A stretch of 6,187 nucleotides of DNA, taken from contig DNFG01000421.1 in NCBI GenBank assembly GCA_003487005.1, positions 1 to 6,187 of the forward strand, read 5' to 3'. This DNA is from Bryobacterales bacterium (lineage in GTDB: Bacteria; Acidobacteriota; Terriglobia; Bryobacterales; Bryobacteraceae). A program made the translations under genes and the position numbers. A model generated the notes under the pieces. The model saw only the letters and a program-made list of their open reading frames with translations. It was not told where the DNA came from and ran no database searches. Positions within the stretch are counted from its first letter, which is position 1, and each line of letters begins with the position of its first letter. Shown piece by piece: positions 1 to 6,187 of the stretch.

Positions 1-720
1 CCCCCCCGCCCCCCGCGCCCGCGTCTGCTTGCTCAGCTTCTCCCCCGCCCCGTTCGCCGCCACCGGCACGTGCAGATATCGCGGCGTTCCCACCCCCAGC
101 GCCTCCTGCAACACCATCTGCCGCGGCGTCGAACTCAACAGATCCGCCCCCCGCACCACGTCCGTCACCCCCTGCCACGCATCATCCACCACCACCGCCA
201 ACTGATACGCGAATATCCCGTCCGCCCGCAACAGCACGAAATCCCCGCACGCCCGCTCCACCTCCTGCTCCTGCCGCCCCTGCACCCGGTCCTCGAACGA
301 AACCACCCCGGAGCGAACCCGCAACCGCCACGCCCGCGCCGTCCGCCCCGTCCGCAATCCCCCCCGGCACGTCCCCGGATACCGTCCCTCCTCCGCCCCC
401 TCTGCCACCTCTTTTCTCGTGCAACCACAAGGATATACCCGCCCTTCCTTCACTAAACACTTCAATGCCGCTTGATACGCCTCCACCCGCCGGCTTTGCC
501 ACTCCACCGCGCCATCCCACGTCAGCCCGCACGCCTCCAGCGTCCGCAAAATGTCGTCCGCCGCCCCCGGCACGCAGCGCGGCGTGTCCAGATCCTCCAT
601 CCGCAACAGCCACTCGCCCCCCGCCGCCCGCGCATCCAGCCAGCTCGCCGCCGCCGCCACCAGCGACCCGAAATGCAGCGGCCCCGTCGGTGATGGCGCG
701 AATCGCCCCCGGTAGCCCAT
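1..720 (-). CDS. gluQ: Glutamyl-Q tRNA(Asp) synthetase, 3' end cut by window edge
   Basis: Paralogue of the glutamyl-tRNA synthetase catalytic domain that lacks the anticodon-binding domain. It activates glutamate and attaches it to the queuosine base at position 34 of tRNA(Asp) in the cytoplasm, so the host should have queuosine. I translated 240 residues with no stop. Near the N-terminus is [15 protein letters not shown], with the HIGH-type signature HFGS at residues 16-19, followed by RMEDLDTPR at 40-48. A zinc site reads C98-x-C100, Y114 and C118, as in the family. [11 protein letters not shown] (170-180) and [12 protein letters not shown] (184-195) are family landmarks. The KMSKS-type loop is KLSKQ at 228-232. 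Family members have about 290-310 residues, so roughly 50-70 C-terminal residues lie outside the window. The ATG at 720-718 follows the exporter's stop by one base, which suggests translational coupling. A weak GGGGA precedes the start. Identification is firm. Confidence 0.96.
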   Translation of the reverse strand, partial: MGYRGRFAPSPTGPLHFGSLVAAAASWLDARAAGGEWLLRMEDLDTPRCVPGAADDILRTLEACGLTWDGAVEWQSRRVEAYQAALKCLVKEGRVYPCGCTRKEVAEGAEEGRYPGTCRGGLRTGRTARAWRLRVRSGVVSFEDRVQGRQEQEVERACGDFVLLRADGIFAYQLAVVVDDAWQGVTDVVRGADLLSSTPRQMVLQEALGVGTPRYLHVPVAANGAGEKLSKQTRARGAGG

Positions 721-721
721 C

Positions 722-1042
722 TCAGTCCCCGCTCGTCGCCTTCAATCCCGCGATCCCCGCCACAATCAGCGCAATACACACAATCCGGGGCCACGTCCGC
801 GGCTCATTGAACAGCACAATCCCCAGAATCGCCACCCCCACCGCCCCAATCCCCGTCCATACCGCGTACGCCGTCCCCACCGGCAGGCTTTTCAAAGCCG
901 CCGACAGACAGTAAAAACTCCCCCCCATCGCCGCCACCGTCCACATCGTCGGCAACGGACGCGTGAACCCCTCCGTGTACTTGAGCCCAATCGCCCAAAC
1001 CACCTCCAGCAGTCCCGCAATCAAAAGCAAAATCCAGGCCAT
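722..1042 (-). CDS. gdx: SMR-family guanidinium exporter (Gdx/SugE type)
   Basis: Inner-membrane small multidrug resistance protein of 106 residues with four transmembrane helices (about 2-19, 31-50, 57-78, 84-101). It probably works as an antiparallel dimer exchanging a cation for protons. The substrate-site residues expected for the Gdx subtype are all present: E13, W16, S42, Y59 and W62. They lie in [18 protein letters not shown] and [16 protein letters not shown]. The latter is typical of SugE/Gdx (guanidinium exporters) rather than EmrE-type polyspecific pumps. The frame extends upstream, but the ATG at 1042-1040 gives the standard length and N-terminus. The extension would only add a hydrophilic, family-atypical segment. 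No Shine-Dalgarno sequence precedes this ATG. The gene is first in a unit with gluQ, one base downstream. No motif of a known guanidine riboswitch was recognised upstream. Export of small quaternary ammonium compounds is possible as a side activity. Confidence 0.94.
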   Translation of the reverse strand: MAWILLLIAGLLEVVWAIGLKYTEGFTRPLPTMWTVAAMGGSFYCLSAALKSLPVGTAYAVWTGIGAVGVAILGIVLFNEPRTWPRIVCIALIVAGIAGLKATSGD

Positions 1043-1054
1043 GGCGAAGCTATT

Positions 1055-1060
1055 ATTGTA
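1055..1060 (-). promoter_or_regulatory. Possible -10 box for gdx-gluQ
   Basis: On the minus strand, TACAAT lies in a rare AT-rich patch ending 12 bases before the gdx ATG. Initiation here would give a leader of only about five bases, which fits the absence of a Shine-Dalgarno sequence. An exact TTGACA lies at 1093-1088, but the 27-bp spacer is too long for a normal sigma-70 promoter. This is a weak call from consensus matching only. Confidence 0.22.
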
Positions 1061-1095
1061 CGGTGGGTTCGTGGCTGCCCGTGCCCGTGTCAACC

Positions 1096-1134
1096 CGGAC
1101 CCCGGTCCGCCCGTCTTATTGGTGACTCCAGTCA
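1096..1134. repeat. Two tandem short inverted repeats in the divergent intergenic region
   Basis: The 97-bp region between the divergent gdx and secreted-protein genes holds two tight inverted repeats, each centred on CC on the plus strand. One is CGGACC-CC-GGTCCG at 1096-1109, and the other is TGACT-CC-AGTCA at 1123-1134. Their centres are 26 bp apart. They could be operator half-sites for one regulator serving both directions, or two small RNA hairpins in a gdx leader if transcription starts upstream of them. The second repeat also covers GGTGA, the only sequence before the 1140 start that resembles a ribosome-binding site. Short palindromes can arise by chance in such GC-rich DNA, so the repeats are certain but their function is not. 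Confidence 0.4.
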
Positions 1135-1139
1135 ACTCT

Positions 1140-2354
1140 ATGCGACTCCTTCCCGCTCTCCTCCTCCTTGCCGCCGCCCAACTCTGCGCCAACTACAAGG
1201 GCGCCGACCTTGGCTACACCGGCGCCCCCGGCGAATCCACCTGCCTCTATTGCCACGTGGACGCCACCCTCAATTCCGGCGGCGGCTCGCTGAAAGTCGA
1301 ACTCCTCAACGCCACCACCTACACCCCCGGCCAGCAGCACCGCCTCCGCGTCACCCTCTCCGATCCCAACGGCCGCCGCTGGGGCTTCCAACTCTCCGCC
1401 CGCCGCGCCGCCGCCCCCACCCAGCGCGCCGGCACCCTCGCCTCCGAGAACATCACGATCCTCCGCATCGACCCCGCCAACAACGTCCAGTACGCCAACC
1501 AGACCTCCGCCGGCAGCTACCCCGGCCAGGCCGGCCAGGCCGTCTGGGAACTCCTCTGGACCGCCCCCACTGCCGGCGAAGGCCCCGTCATCTTCTTCGC
1601 CGCCGGCAATGCCGGCAATAACAATCTCACCGTCTCCGGCGATGCCGTGTACACCACCTCCCTCGAAATCGCCGAGTCCGGCGCCGCCCCACCCCTCACC
1701 TCCTTCCTCCTCCCCCAGTACGTCTTCGGACCCCAGTCCGGCGGCACCCGCTGGACCACCCTCATCTACCTCCACAACTCCACCAACGAACCCGCCCCCA
1801 TTACCCTCCACTACCGCGCCGACGATGGCGCCGATCTCAACATCCCCGGTGGCGCCCAACAATCCACCACCCTCGCCCCCCGCGAGTCCCTCCGCCTCCA
1901 GTCCCCTGACGCCGCCAGCTTTTTTTCCGGCTGGGTCCAACTCGGCCTCCCCGCCGGCGTCTCCGGCTACGCCGTCTTCCGCCAGTCCGTCCCCGGCCGC
2001 GATGACAACGAAGCCGTCGTCCTTCTCAGCCCCGCCAACCAGTCCTCCTGGACCCTCCTCCATGACGACAGCGGCCTCACCACCGGCCTCGCCCTCCTCA
2101 ACCCGGGCGACACCGCCATCACCGTCGAATACACCGCAACCGCCGGACCCGGCCAGAACGCCGGCTCCGGCTCCCTCAACCTCCACGCCCGCTCCAAATT
2201 CGTCGGCGTCCTCTCCGCCCTCCCCGGCCTCTCCACCCTCGCCGGCCAGCGAGGCGCCATCCGCTTCTCCGCTTACGCCGGGAGTCTCGCCGTCCTCGGC
2301 CTCCGCTTCGCCGCCTCCGCCTTCACCTCCATCCCCGCCGCCGCCGTCGATTGA
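1140..2354 (+). CDS. Secreted choice-of-anchor V-type protein with CXXCH motif
   Basis: Predicted exported protein of 404 residues with unknown biochemical role. The open frame extends upstream to 963, but only the ATG at 1140 opens a signal peptide ([17 protein letters not shown], cleavage near 17). The extra 59 codons would overlap gdx antisense. Residues 18-178 resemble the choice-of-anchor V (Reeler-like) domain. They contain TGAPGEST, then C35-L-Y-C38-H39, then YTPGQ at 61-65, WGFQL at 81-85, WTAP at 140-143, FFAAGNAGN at 152-160 and a closing SGDAVYTTS at 166-174. Residues 190-400 hold two related beta-rich units, [21 protein letters not shown] (first 20 shown by position 205-224) and [19 protein letters not shown] (313-331), of a kind seen in secreted acidobacterial proteins. 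CXXCH could bind haem c covalently, but this is unproven in the family. No membrane anchor or clear lipobox is visible (L rather than G/A/S precedes C16). The M3 peptidase follows 34 bp downstream. Confidence 0.82.
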   Translation: MRLLPALLLLAAAQLCANYKGADLGYTGAPGESTCLYCHVDATLNSGGGSLKVELLNATTYTPGQQHRLRVTLSDPNGRRWGFQLSARRAAAPTQRAGTLASENITILRIDPANNVQYANQTSAGSYPGQAGQAVWELLWTAPTAGEGPVIFFAAGNAGNNNLTVSGDAVYTTSLEIAESGAAPPLTSFLLPQYVFGPQSGGTRWTTLIYLHNSTNEPAPITLHYRADDGADLNIPGGAQQSTTLAPRESLRLQSPDAASFFSGWVQLGLPAGVSGYAVFRQSVPGRDDNEAVVLLSPANQSSWTLLHDDSGLTTGLALLNPGDTAITVEYTATAGPGQNAGSGSLNLHARSKFVGVLSALPGLSTLAGQRGAIRFSAYAGSLAVLGLRFAASAFTSIPAAAVD

Positions 2355-2388
2355 CGCGCCCGCCCCGCGCATCTCAAACTGATGACAG

Positions 2389-4488
2389 ATGCGCCTCCTC
2401 ATCGCCGCCCTCCTCACCCTCGCTGCCTCCGCCGCCGCGAACCCCCTGTTGACCGTCGCCCAACTCAAACCCGGTCAGCCCGTCCCCTTCGACCAGATCC
2501 GCCCCGAACACGTCCTCCCCGCTGTCCAGCAACTCCTCGCCCAGGCCGAAAAGGACCGCGACGCCCTCAAAGCCGCTCCCCGCCCCCTCACCTGGGACAA
2601 CACCATCGCCCCCCTCGAAACCCTCGGCGATCCCCTCAACCGCGCCTTCCGCATGGTCGCGACCCTCGAATCCCTCGCCACCACCCCCGAACTCCGCAAA
2701 GCCTTCAACGCCGCCCTGCCCCTCGTCCGCCGCTTCGACGCCGGACTCGACCGCGACCCCGTCCTCGCCCAACGCGTGAAGGAATACTCGGAAACAATTG
2801 AAGCAAAATCACTTTCAGGCCCGCGCGCCCGCGCCCTGGAGCTCACCCTCGACCGCTTCCGCCGCAATGGCGCCTACCTCGACGATGCCCAACGCGCCCG
2901 CCTCCAGTCCATCGACGACCGCCTCACTTCCCTCAGCGCCCGCTTTGGCCAGAACGTCCTCGACTCCACCAACGCCTTCGAACTCCTCCTCACCGACGAA
3001 CGCCAACTCGCCGGACTCCCCGAGTCCGCCCGCCGCGCCGCCGCTGCCAGCGCCAGGTCCAAAGGCAAGTCCGGCTGGCGCTTCACCCTCCAGACCCCAA
3101 GCTACCTCCCCGCCCTCCGCTTCCTCGACGACCCCGCCATCCGCCGCCAGCTCTCTGACGCCCGCGCCAGCGTCGCCACCGCCCCACCCTTCGATAACCG
3201 CCCCATTATGAAGGAGATCCTCGAACTCCGCCGCGAAAAAGCCGCCCTGCTCGGCTTCGCCACCTTCGCCGACCTCCAGACCGCTCCCCGCATGGCCCAG
3301 TCCGGCGGCAACGTCCTCAAATTCCTCAATACCCTCGATGAAAAGGCCCGCCCCGCCTTCGAAAAGGAAACCGCCGAACTCCAGGCCTTCCGCCGCAGCC
3401 TCGAAGGCCCCAACGCCCCCGCCCTCGAATCCTGGGACCTCGCCTACTACGCCGAAAAGCTCCGCAAATCCCTCTACGACTTCGACGAAGAGCAAATTCG
3501 CCCCTATTTGCCCATGAATAAGGTCCTCGACGGCATGTTTTCTCACGCCGGACGCATCTTCGGCATCCAGGTCAAACCCGTCGCCAACCCCGCCGTCTGG
3601 GACCCCGCCGTCCAGTACTTCGCCATCCACGACCGCGACGGCGCACTCCTCGCCCATTTCTATTTCGACTTCCACCCTCGCGAAAACAAGCGTTCTGGCG
3701 CCTGGATGAGCCCCATCTGGCCCGCCGGACTCAACTCCAAAGGCCAGTTCGAACCCCATCTCGGCCTCATCGCCGGCAACGTCACCCCCCCTCTCGATGG
3801 CAAACCCGCCCTCCTCAACCACCGCGAGGTCATCACCCTATTCCACGAGTTCGGCCACCTGCTCCACCTCGCCCTCAGCCGTTCGCCCGTCCCCTCCCTC
3901 TCCGGTATCCGCGTCGCCTGGGACTTCGTTGAACTCCCCAGCCAGATCATGGAGAACTTCACCTGGGAACGCCCCGTCGTCGACCTCTTCGCCCGCCACT
4001 TCGAGACGGGCAATCCTTTACCTGAAGAACTGTTCGCCAAAATGCTGAAAGCGCGCAACTTCCGCTCTGCCTCCGGCATCATGGGCCTGCTCGGCGGCGG
4101 CATGGCCGACATCCTTCTTCACACCGAATACACCGGCAACGACCAGCAGGGTGGCGTCATCGCTTACACCAGCGCCATCTACAACCGCTACTCCGCCGCC
4201 CCCCTTCCCAAGGACCATGGCCGCATCGCCGCCTTCTCTCACATCTTCGCCGGCGGCTATGCCGCCGGCTATTACAGCTATCAGTGGGCCCAGGTCCTCG
4301 ATGCCGACGCCTTCACCCGCTTCAAACGCGATGGCGTCTTCTCCGAATCCGCCGGCGCCGCCTTCCGCCGCTCCGTCCTCGAAAAGGGCAACTCCGAACC
4401 GCCCCAGGACCTGTTCCGCCAGTTCCTCGGCCGCGATCCCGACATCTCCGCCCTGCTCGAACGCAGCGGCCTCACCGGTGCCCGCTAA
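2389..4488 (+). CDS. Secreted M3-family zinc metallopeptidase (oligopeptidase A/Dcp-like)
   Basis: Zinc endo- or dipeptidyl-peptidase of family M3 (thimet oligopeptidase, oligopeptidase A, Dcp), which cleaves short peptides. It has 699 residues, the usual length. A Sec signal peptide, [17 protein letters not shown], with an A-x-A site near residue 17 points to the periplasm or exterior. Residues about 20-230 are the helical N-terminal part, and the rest is the catalytic domain. The zinc site is complete: H486-E-F-G-H490 with the third ligand E515 in [11 protein letters not shown], 29 residues after the first histidine as in thimet oligopeptidase. The substrate-gripping loop, [17 protein letters not shown], starts at H618 and supplies Y624, Y628, Y629 and Y631. 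No clear Shine-Dalgarno sequence precedes the ATG. The gene lies 34 bp after the choice-of-anchor V gene, so cotranscription is likely. Its last 17 bases overlap the convergent chemoreceptor gene. The family is certain, but the choice between carboxydipeptidase and oligopeptidase is not. Confidence 0.95.
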   Translation: MRLLIAALLTLAASAAANPLLTVAQLKPGQPVPFDQIRPEHVLPAVQQLLAQAEKDRDALKAAPRPLTWDNTIAPLETLGDPLNRAFRMVATLESLATTPELRKAFNAALPLVRRFDAGLDRDPVLAQRVKEYSETIEAKSLSGPRARALELTLDRFRRNGAYLDDAQRARLQSIDDRLTSLSARFGQNVLDSTNAFELLLTDERQLAGLPESARRAAAASARSKGKSGWRFTLQTPSYLPALRFLDDPAIRRQLSDARASVATAPPFDNRPIMKEILELRREKAALLGFATFADLQTAPRMAQSGGNVLKFLNTLDEKARPAFEKETAELQAFRRSLEGPNAPALESWDLAYYAEKLRKSLYDFDEEQIRPYLPMNKVLDGMFSHAGRIFGIQVKPVANPAVWDPAVQYFAIHDRDGALLAHFYFDFHPRENKRSGAWMSPIWPAGLNSKGQFEPHLGLIAGNVTPPLDGKPALLNHREVITLFHEFGHLLHLALSRSPVPSLSGIRVAWDFVELPSQIMENFTWERPVVDLFARHFETGNPLPEELFAKMLKARNFRSASGIMGLLGGGMADILLHTEYTGNDQQGGVIAYTSAIYNRYSAAPLPKDHGRIAAFSHIFAGGYAAGYYSYQWAQVLDADAFTRFKRDGVFSESAGAAFRRSVLEKGNSEPPQDLFRQFLGRDPDISALLERSGLTGAR

Positions 4489-5992
4489 CCACTACCTGTA
4501 ACTCCTCCGATACCGTCTTCATCTGCCCCGCTAACCGGTTCAGTTCCTGCGCCGATGCGCTGCTCTCCTCCGCCTGCGCGGCATTATGCTGCGTCACGGC
4601 CTCCAGTTCCGCCATCGAACGCGCGATCTGCTCGCTCCCTTTCTGCTGCTCGCCGCTGCTCCGCGCCACCCGGTTCACGATCGTCCCAATCTCCCCGAAT
4701 GCCGTCAACAACCGGCCCACTTCGGAGTGCAACTCCGTCACCACCTGATGACCACGGCCCGCCTTCGAGCCCGCGTCCTCAATCAAGACCCGCGTGTTCT
4801 GAACCGCTTGCGCCGTCCGCTGCGCCAACCCGCGCACCTCCTCCGCCACCACCGCAAACCCCAGCCCCGCCTCCCCGGCCCGCGCCGCTTCCACCGACGC
4901 ATTCAGCGCCAGCAGATTCGTCTGGAACGCAATCTCCTCGATCGTCTTCACGATCTTCCCAATCGCCTGACTCGAAGCCCCAATCTCCTCCATCGCCCCG
5001 CTCACTTCATTCAACGTCTTCCGCACCACCGCCACTTCCGCCTCCGACTGCTCCGCCACCGCCGTACTCGCCCGCGCCCCCTCCGCGTTCTCCTTCGATG
5101 CCGCACTCATCTGCTGACCCGCCGCCGAGGTCTGCTCCACCGCCGCCGCCTGCCGCTGCGCCCCTTCCGCCAGCGCATCGCTCGATTCCTCAATCTGCCG
5201 CGCCGCCTCGCTCACCTCGCCCGCTCCATGCCCCAACCGGTCCACCAATCCCTGCAACCGGTCGCTGATCCGACCCGCCACCAGAATCACCGCCCACCCA
5301 CACAACGCCACCACCGGCAACAACCAGACAACACTCCGCTTCACCCCCGCCATCATCACCCCCCAGGCCGCCGCCTCCGCCTTGCTCAAATCCGATTCCA
5401 GAACAAACGCCCCGCGCAGCTCCCCCGCCCGCCAGTTTTCCATCGGATACCCCAGCGCGTCCTTCCCATCCCCCTGCGGGCTCGTCCCCGGATCCCCATG
5501 ACAACTCAGACAATCCGCCGTCAACCGCACCGGCCTCGCGTACACCACCCGCCCCCGCGAACGGTCCACCTCGAAATACTCCTGCTGTGCCGGATCCTTG
5601 AACCACGCCAGAATCTTCTCGTCCTCCCTCGTCGCCCGGTTCGCCGGATTCCTCGGCTTCGGACTCGGCAACCGGAACGCCAGTCCCTCCTCCTTCGCCT
5701 TCTTCTCCAGCGACAGCCACGCCGCCACCACCGGCACCGTCCGGTACGCCACGCTCGTCCGCATGTCCCCACCCTGCTTCCGCCCCGCCTCCAGGTTGAA
5801 CGCCCCGTCCAACTGCAACCCCGCCATCTGGTTCCGTGTCGTCTCCGCGCTCTCCACCGCGCTGCGCAAATGCGCCCGCACCGCCTCGATGTGCTGCTCC
5901 CGCACCACCGTCCGCTGCACAAACAGCCCCGTCAAAACCGCCGCGGCCATCGAGCCCAGCGAAAGTATGATCATCTTCTGGCGTAGTGTCAT
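4472..5992 (-). CDS. Methyl-accepting chemotaxis protein with periplasmic c-type haem (Tll0287/DUF3365-like) sensor
   Basis: Transmembrane chemoreceptor of 506 residues that would control CheA/CheW. TM1 spans about 8-26 and TM2 about 219-240. The periplasmic part between them resembles the Tll0287-like/DUF3365 haem domain: [19 protein letters not shown], then C161-L-S-C164-H165-GDP, then [19 protein letters not shown] (182-200). Haem would attach through C161/C164 with H165 as proximal ligand. The only other cysteine is C231 in TM2, so a distal ligand would have to be Met, His or water. After TM2 there is only a short, degenerate HAMP-like stretch, then a long coiled coil. The signalling tip is at 351-394 ([20 protein letters not shown], then [16 protein letters not shown]). 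There is no C-terminal NWETF-like CheR/CheB tether. The ATG at 5992 is chosen because it directly opens TM1 and follows AAGGGA. A TTG at 6061 would add 23 polar residues. Sensing of redox state, NO or CO is inferred by analogy with Geobacter haem chemoreceptors. Confidence 0.93.
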   Translation of the reverse strand: MTLRQKMIILSLGSMAAAVLTGLFVQRTVVREQHIEAVRAHLRSAVESAETTRNQMAGLQLDGAFNLEAGRKQGGDMRTSVAYRTVPVVAAWLSLEKKAKEEGLAFRLPSPKPRNPANRATREDEKILAWFKDPAQQEYFEVDRSRGRVVYARPVRLTADCLSCHGDPGTSPQGDGKDALGYPMENWRAGELRGAFVLESDLSKAEAAAWGVMMAGVKRSVVWLLPVVALCGWAVILVAGRISDRLQGLVDRLGHGAGEVSEAARQIEESSDALAEGAQRQAAAVEQTSAAGQQMSAASKENAEGARASTAVAEQSEAEVAVVRKTLNEVSGAMEEIGASSQAIGKIVKTIEEIAFQTNLLALNASVEAARAGEAGLGFAVVAEEVRGLAQRTAQAVQNTRVLIEDAGSKAGRGHQVVTELHSEVGRLLTAFGEIGTIVNRVARSSGEQQKGSEQIARSMAELEAVTQHNAAQAEESSASAQELNRLAGQMKTVSEELQVVVSGHR

Positions 5993-6026
5993 AGTCCCTT
6001 CGCCGGACGGCGAATGCCCGGCGAAG
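5993..6026 (-). promoter_or_regulatory. Ribosome-binding site of the chemoreceptor within alternative hairpins
   Basis: Reading the minus strand, the leader runs CTTCGCCGG, eleven bases, CCGGCGAAG, then GGACT and the ATG at 5992. The two nine-base arms (6026-6018 and 6006-5998) are perfect complements. The eleven-base loop together with the 3' arm also forms a shorter perfect hairpin, TTCGCC-GTCC-GGCGAA (6014-5999). The 3' arm can therefore pair with either of two TTCGCC copies. It contains the GAAGG part of the only Shine-Dalgarno-like sequence (AAGGGA, 6000-5995), so either fold would mask it. Spacing to the ATG is short, about two bases after AAGGGA. The complementarity is seen directly. 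A role in translation control is inferred. Confidence 0.42.
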
Positions 6027-6076
6027 AGATTATCGGCAAACCGGTGGCTGATTTGAGCCAAACTTCAGGCCGCGCC

Positions 6077-6187
6077 CTAGAAATCCCCCTCCCGGACCTC
6101 CCCGCCCCCCTTGCCCAACCCAATCACCTTCTTCACCTCAACCGCCCCGTTGTCCCCCAGCGGCGTCGCCCCCTTCTTCCACCCCAT
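6077..6187 (-). CDS. C-terminal tail of an unidentified protein, cut by window edge
   Basis: The minus strand is open from the right edge to a TAG at 6079-6077 and encodes 36 residues, MGWKKGATPLGDNGAVEVKK followed by VIGLGKGGGEVREGDF. The first codon is an ATG exactly at the window edge, so the real gene very probably continues beyond it and this is its C-terminus. The codons are G-ending, like those of the other minus-strand genes, and the peptide is Gly/Lys-rich and hydrophilic. I do not recognise the family. It reads in the same direction as the chemoreceptor, ending 84 bp before that gene's ATG, so the two may share an operon. That makes a chemotaxis-related protein possible but untested. 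A free-standing 36-residue gene is less likely. Confidence 0.45.
   Translation of the reverse strand: MGWKKGATPLGDNGAVEVKKVIGLGKGGGEVREGDF

Noticed and set aside
1088..1093. Perfect TTGACA as the -35 box of gdx
   Set aside because: No plausible -10 box lies 16-18 bases downstream. The only good hexamer, TACAAT, is 27 bases away.
963..1139. Upstream extension of the secreted-protein frame starting at 963
   Set aside because: It overlaps the gdx coding region in antisense, shows no ribosome-binding site, and would bury a clear signal peptide 59 residues into the protein.
1043..1139. Guanidine-II or guanidine-III riboswitch upstream of gdx
   Set aside because: The two hairpin loops are CGGG and TGGA rather than ACGR. 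An AAGACGGGC string resembling part of guanidine-III lacks the upstream complementary GCCCGT strand needed for its pseudoknot on that transcript.
1043..1192. Upstream extension of the gdx frame to 1192
   Set aside because: It adds about 50 hydrophilic residues absent from SMR proteins. The ATG at 1042 gives the canonical 106-residue length and places the key residues at family numbering.
1116..2468. 450-residue open frame on the minus strand opposite the secreted protein
   Set aside because: Its translation is almost only Gly, Glu, Ala and Val with no domain. It is the antisense shadow of a C-ending, GC-rich gene whose plus-strand product has a signal peptide and recognisable domain landmarks.
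2815..3822. 335-residue minus-strand open frame inside the peptidase gene
   Set aside because: Low-complexity Gly/Glu/Ala/Val translation opposite the well-supported M3 gene, so an antisense shadow.
4472..4480. CACCGGTG palindrome as a terminator between the convergent genes
   Set aside because: Only four base pairs with no loop and no T tract on either side.
4586..5986. 466-residue plus-strand open frame opposite the chemoreceptor
   Set aside because: Arg/Pro/Leu/His-rich with no recognisable domain. The minus-strand frame carries complete transmembrane, haem-domain and signalling-tip motifs.
5993..6061. TTG start for the chemoreceptor at 6061
   Set aside because: It adds 23 polar residues before TM1 and has no Shine-Dalgarno sequence. 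Its reading frame passes through the hairpin region that ends in AAGGGA next to the ATG at 5992.

Overview
The window is very GC-rich and gene-dense. It looks like a chromosomal fragment of a soil-type acidobacterium, most likely Solibacter/Bryobacter-like (Bryobacterales). That placement is an inference. It rests on the composition, the weak ribosome-binding sites, and the C-terminal half of the secreted protein at 1140-2354, whose style is familiar from that group. No insertion sequence, tRNA, rRNA, CRISPR array or phage gene was seen.

Layout from left to right. (1) On the minus strand is a tight two-gene unit. A small multidrug resistance-type exporter of the Gdx/SugE guanidinium subtype (722-1042) is followed after one base by gluQ, glutamyl-Q tRNA(Asp) synthetase (1-720), whose 3' end lies outside the window. 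(2) A 97-bp divergent intergenic region (1043-1139) carries two short inverted repeats. (3) On the plus strand is a secreted choice-of-anchor V-type protein with one CXXCH motif (1140-2354). A secreted M3-family zinc metallopeptidase follows 34 bp later (2389-4488), and the pair is probably cotranscribed. (4) On the minus strand is a methyl-accepting chemotaxis protein with a periplasmic Tll0287/DUF3365-like c-type haem sensor domain (4472-5992). Its stop codon lies inside the 3' end of the peptidase gene. (5) Upstream of it, in the same direction, is the C-terminal tail of an unidentified gene (6077-6187).

These are three transcription units with no obvious shared pathway: guanidinium export plus tRNA modification, cell-envelope peptide turnover or surface function, and redox or gas taxis. 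Two independent exported proteins carry CXXCH, so the host probably has a cytochrome c maturation system.

The points most worth a second look are the haem-c chemoreceptor, two mutually exclusive hairpins over its ribosome-binding site, the tandem inverted repeats upstream of gdx, and a strong C-over-G excess on the plus strand that persists whichever strand is coding. No wholly new multi-gene system is evident.
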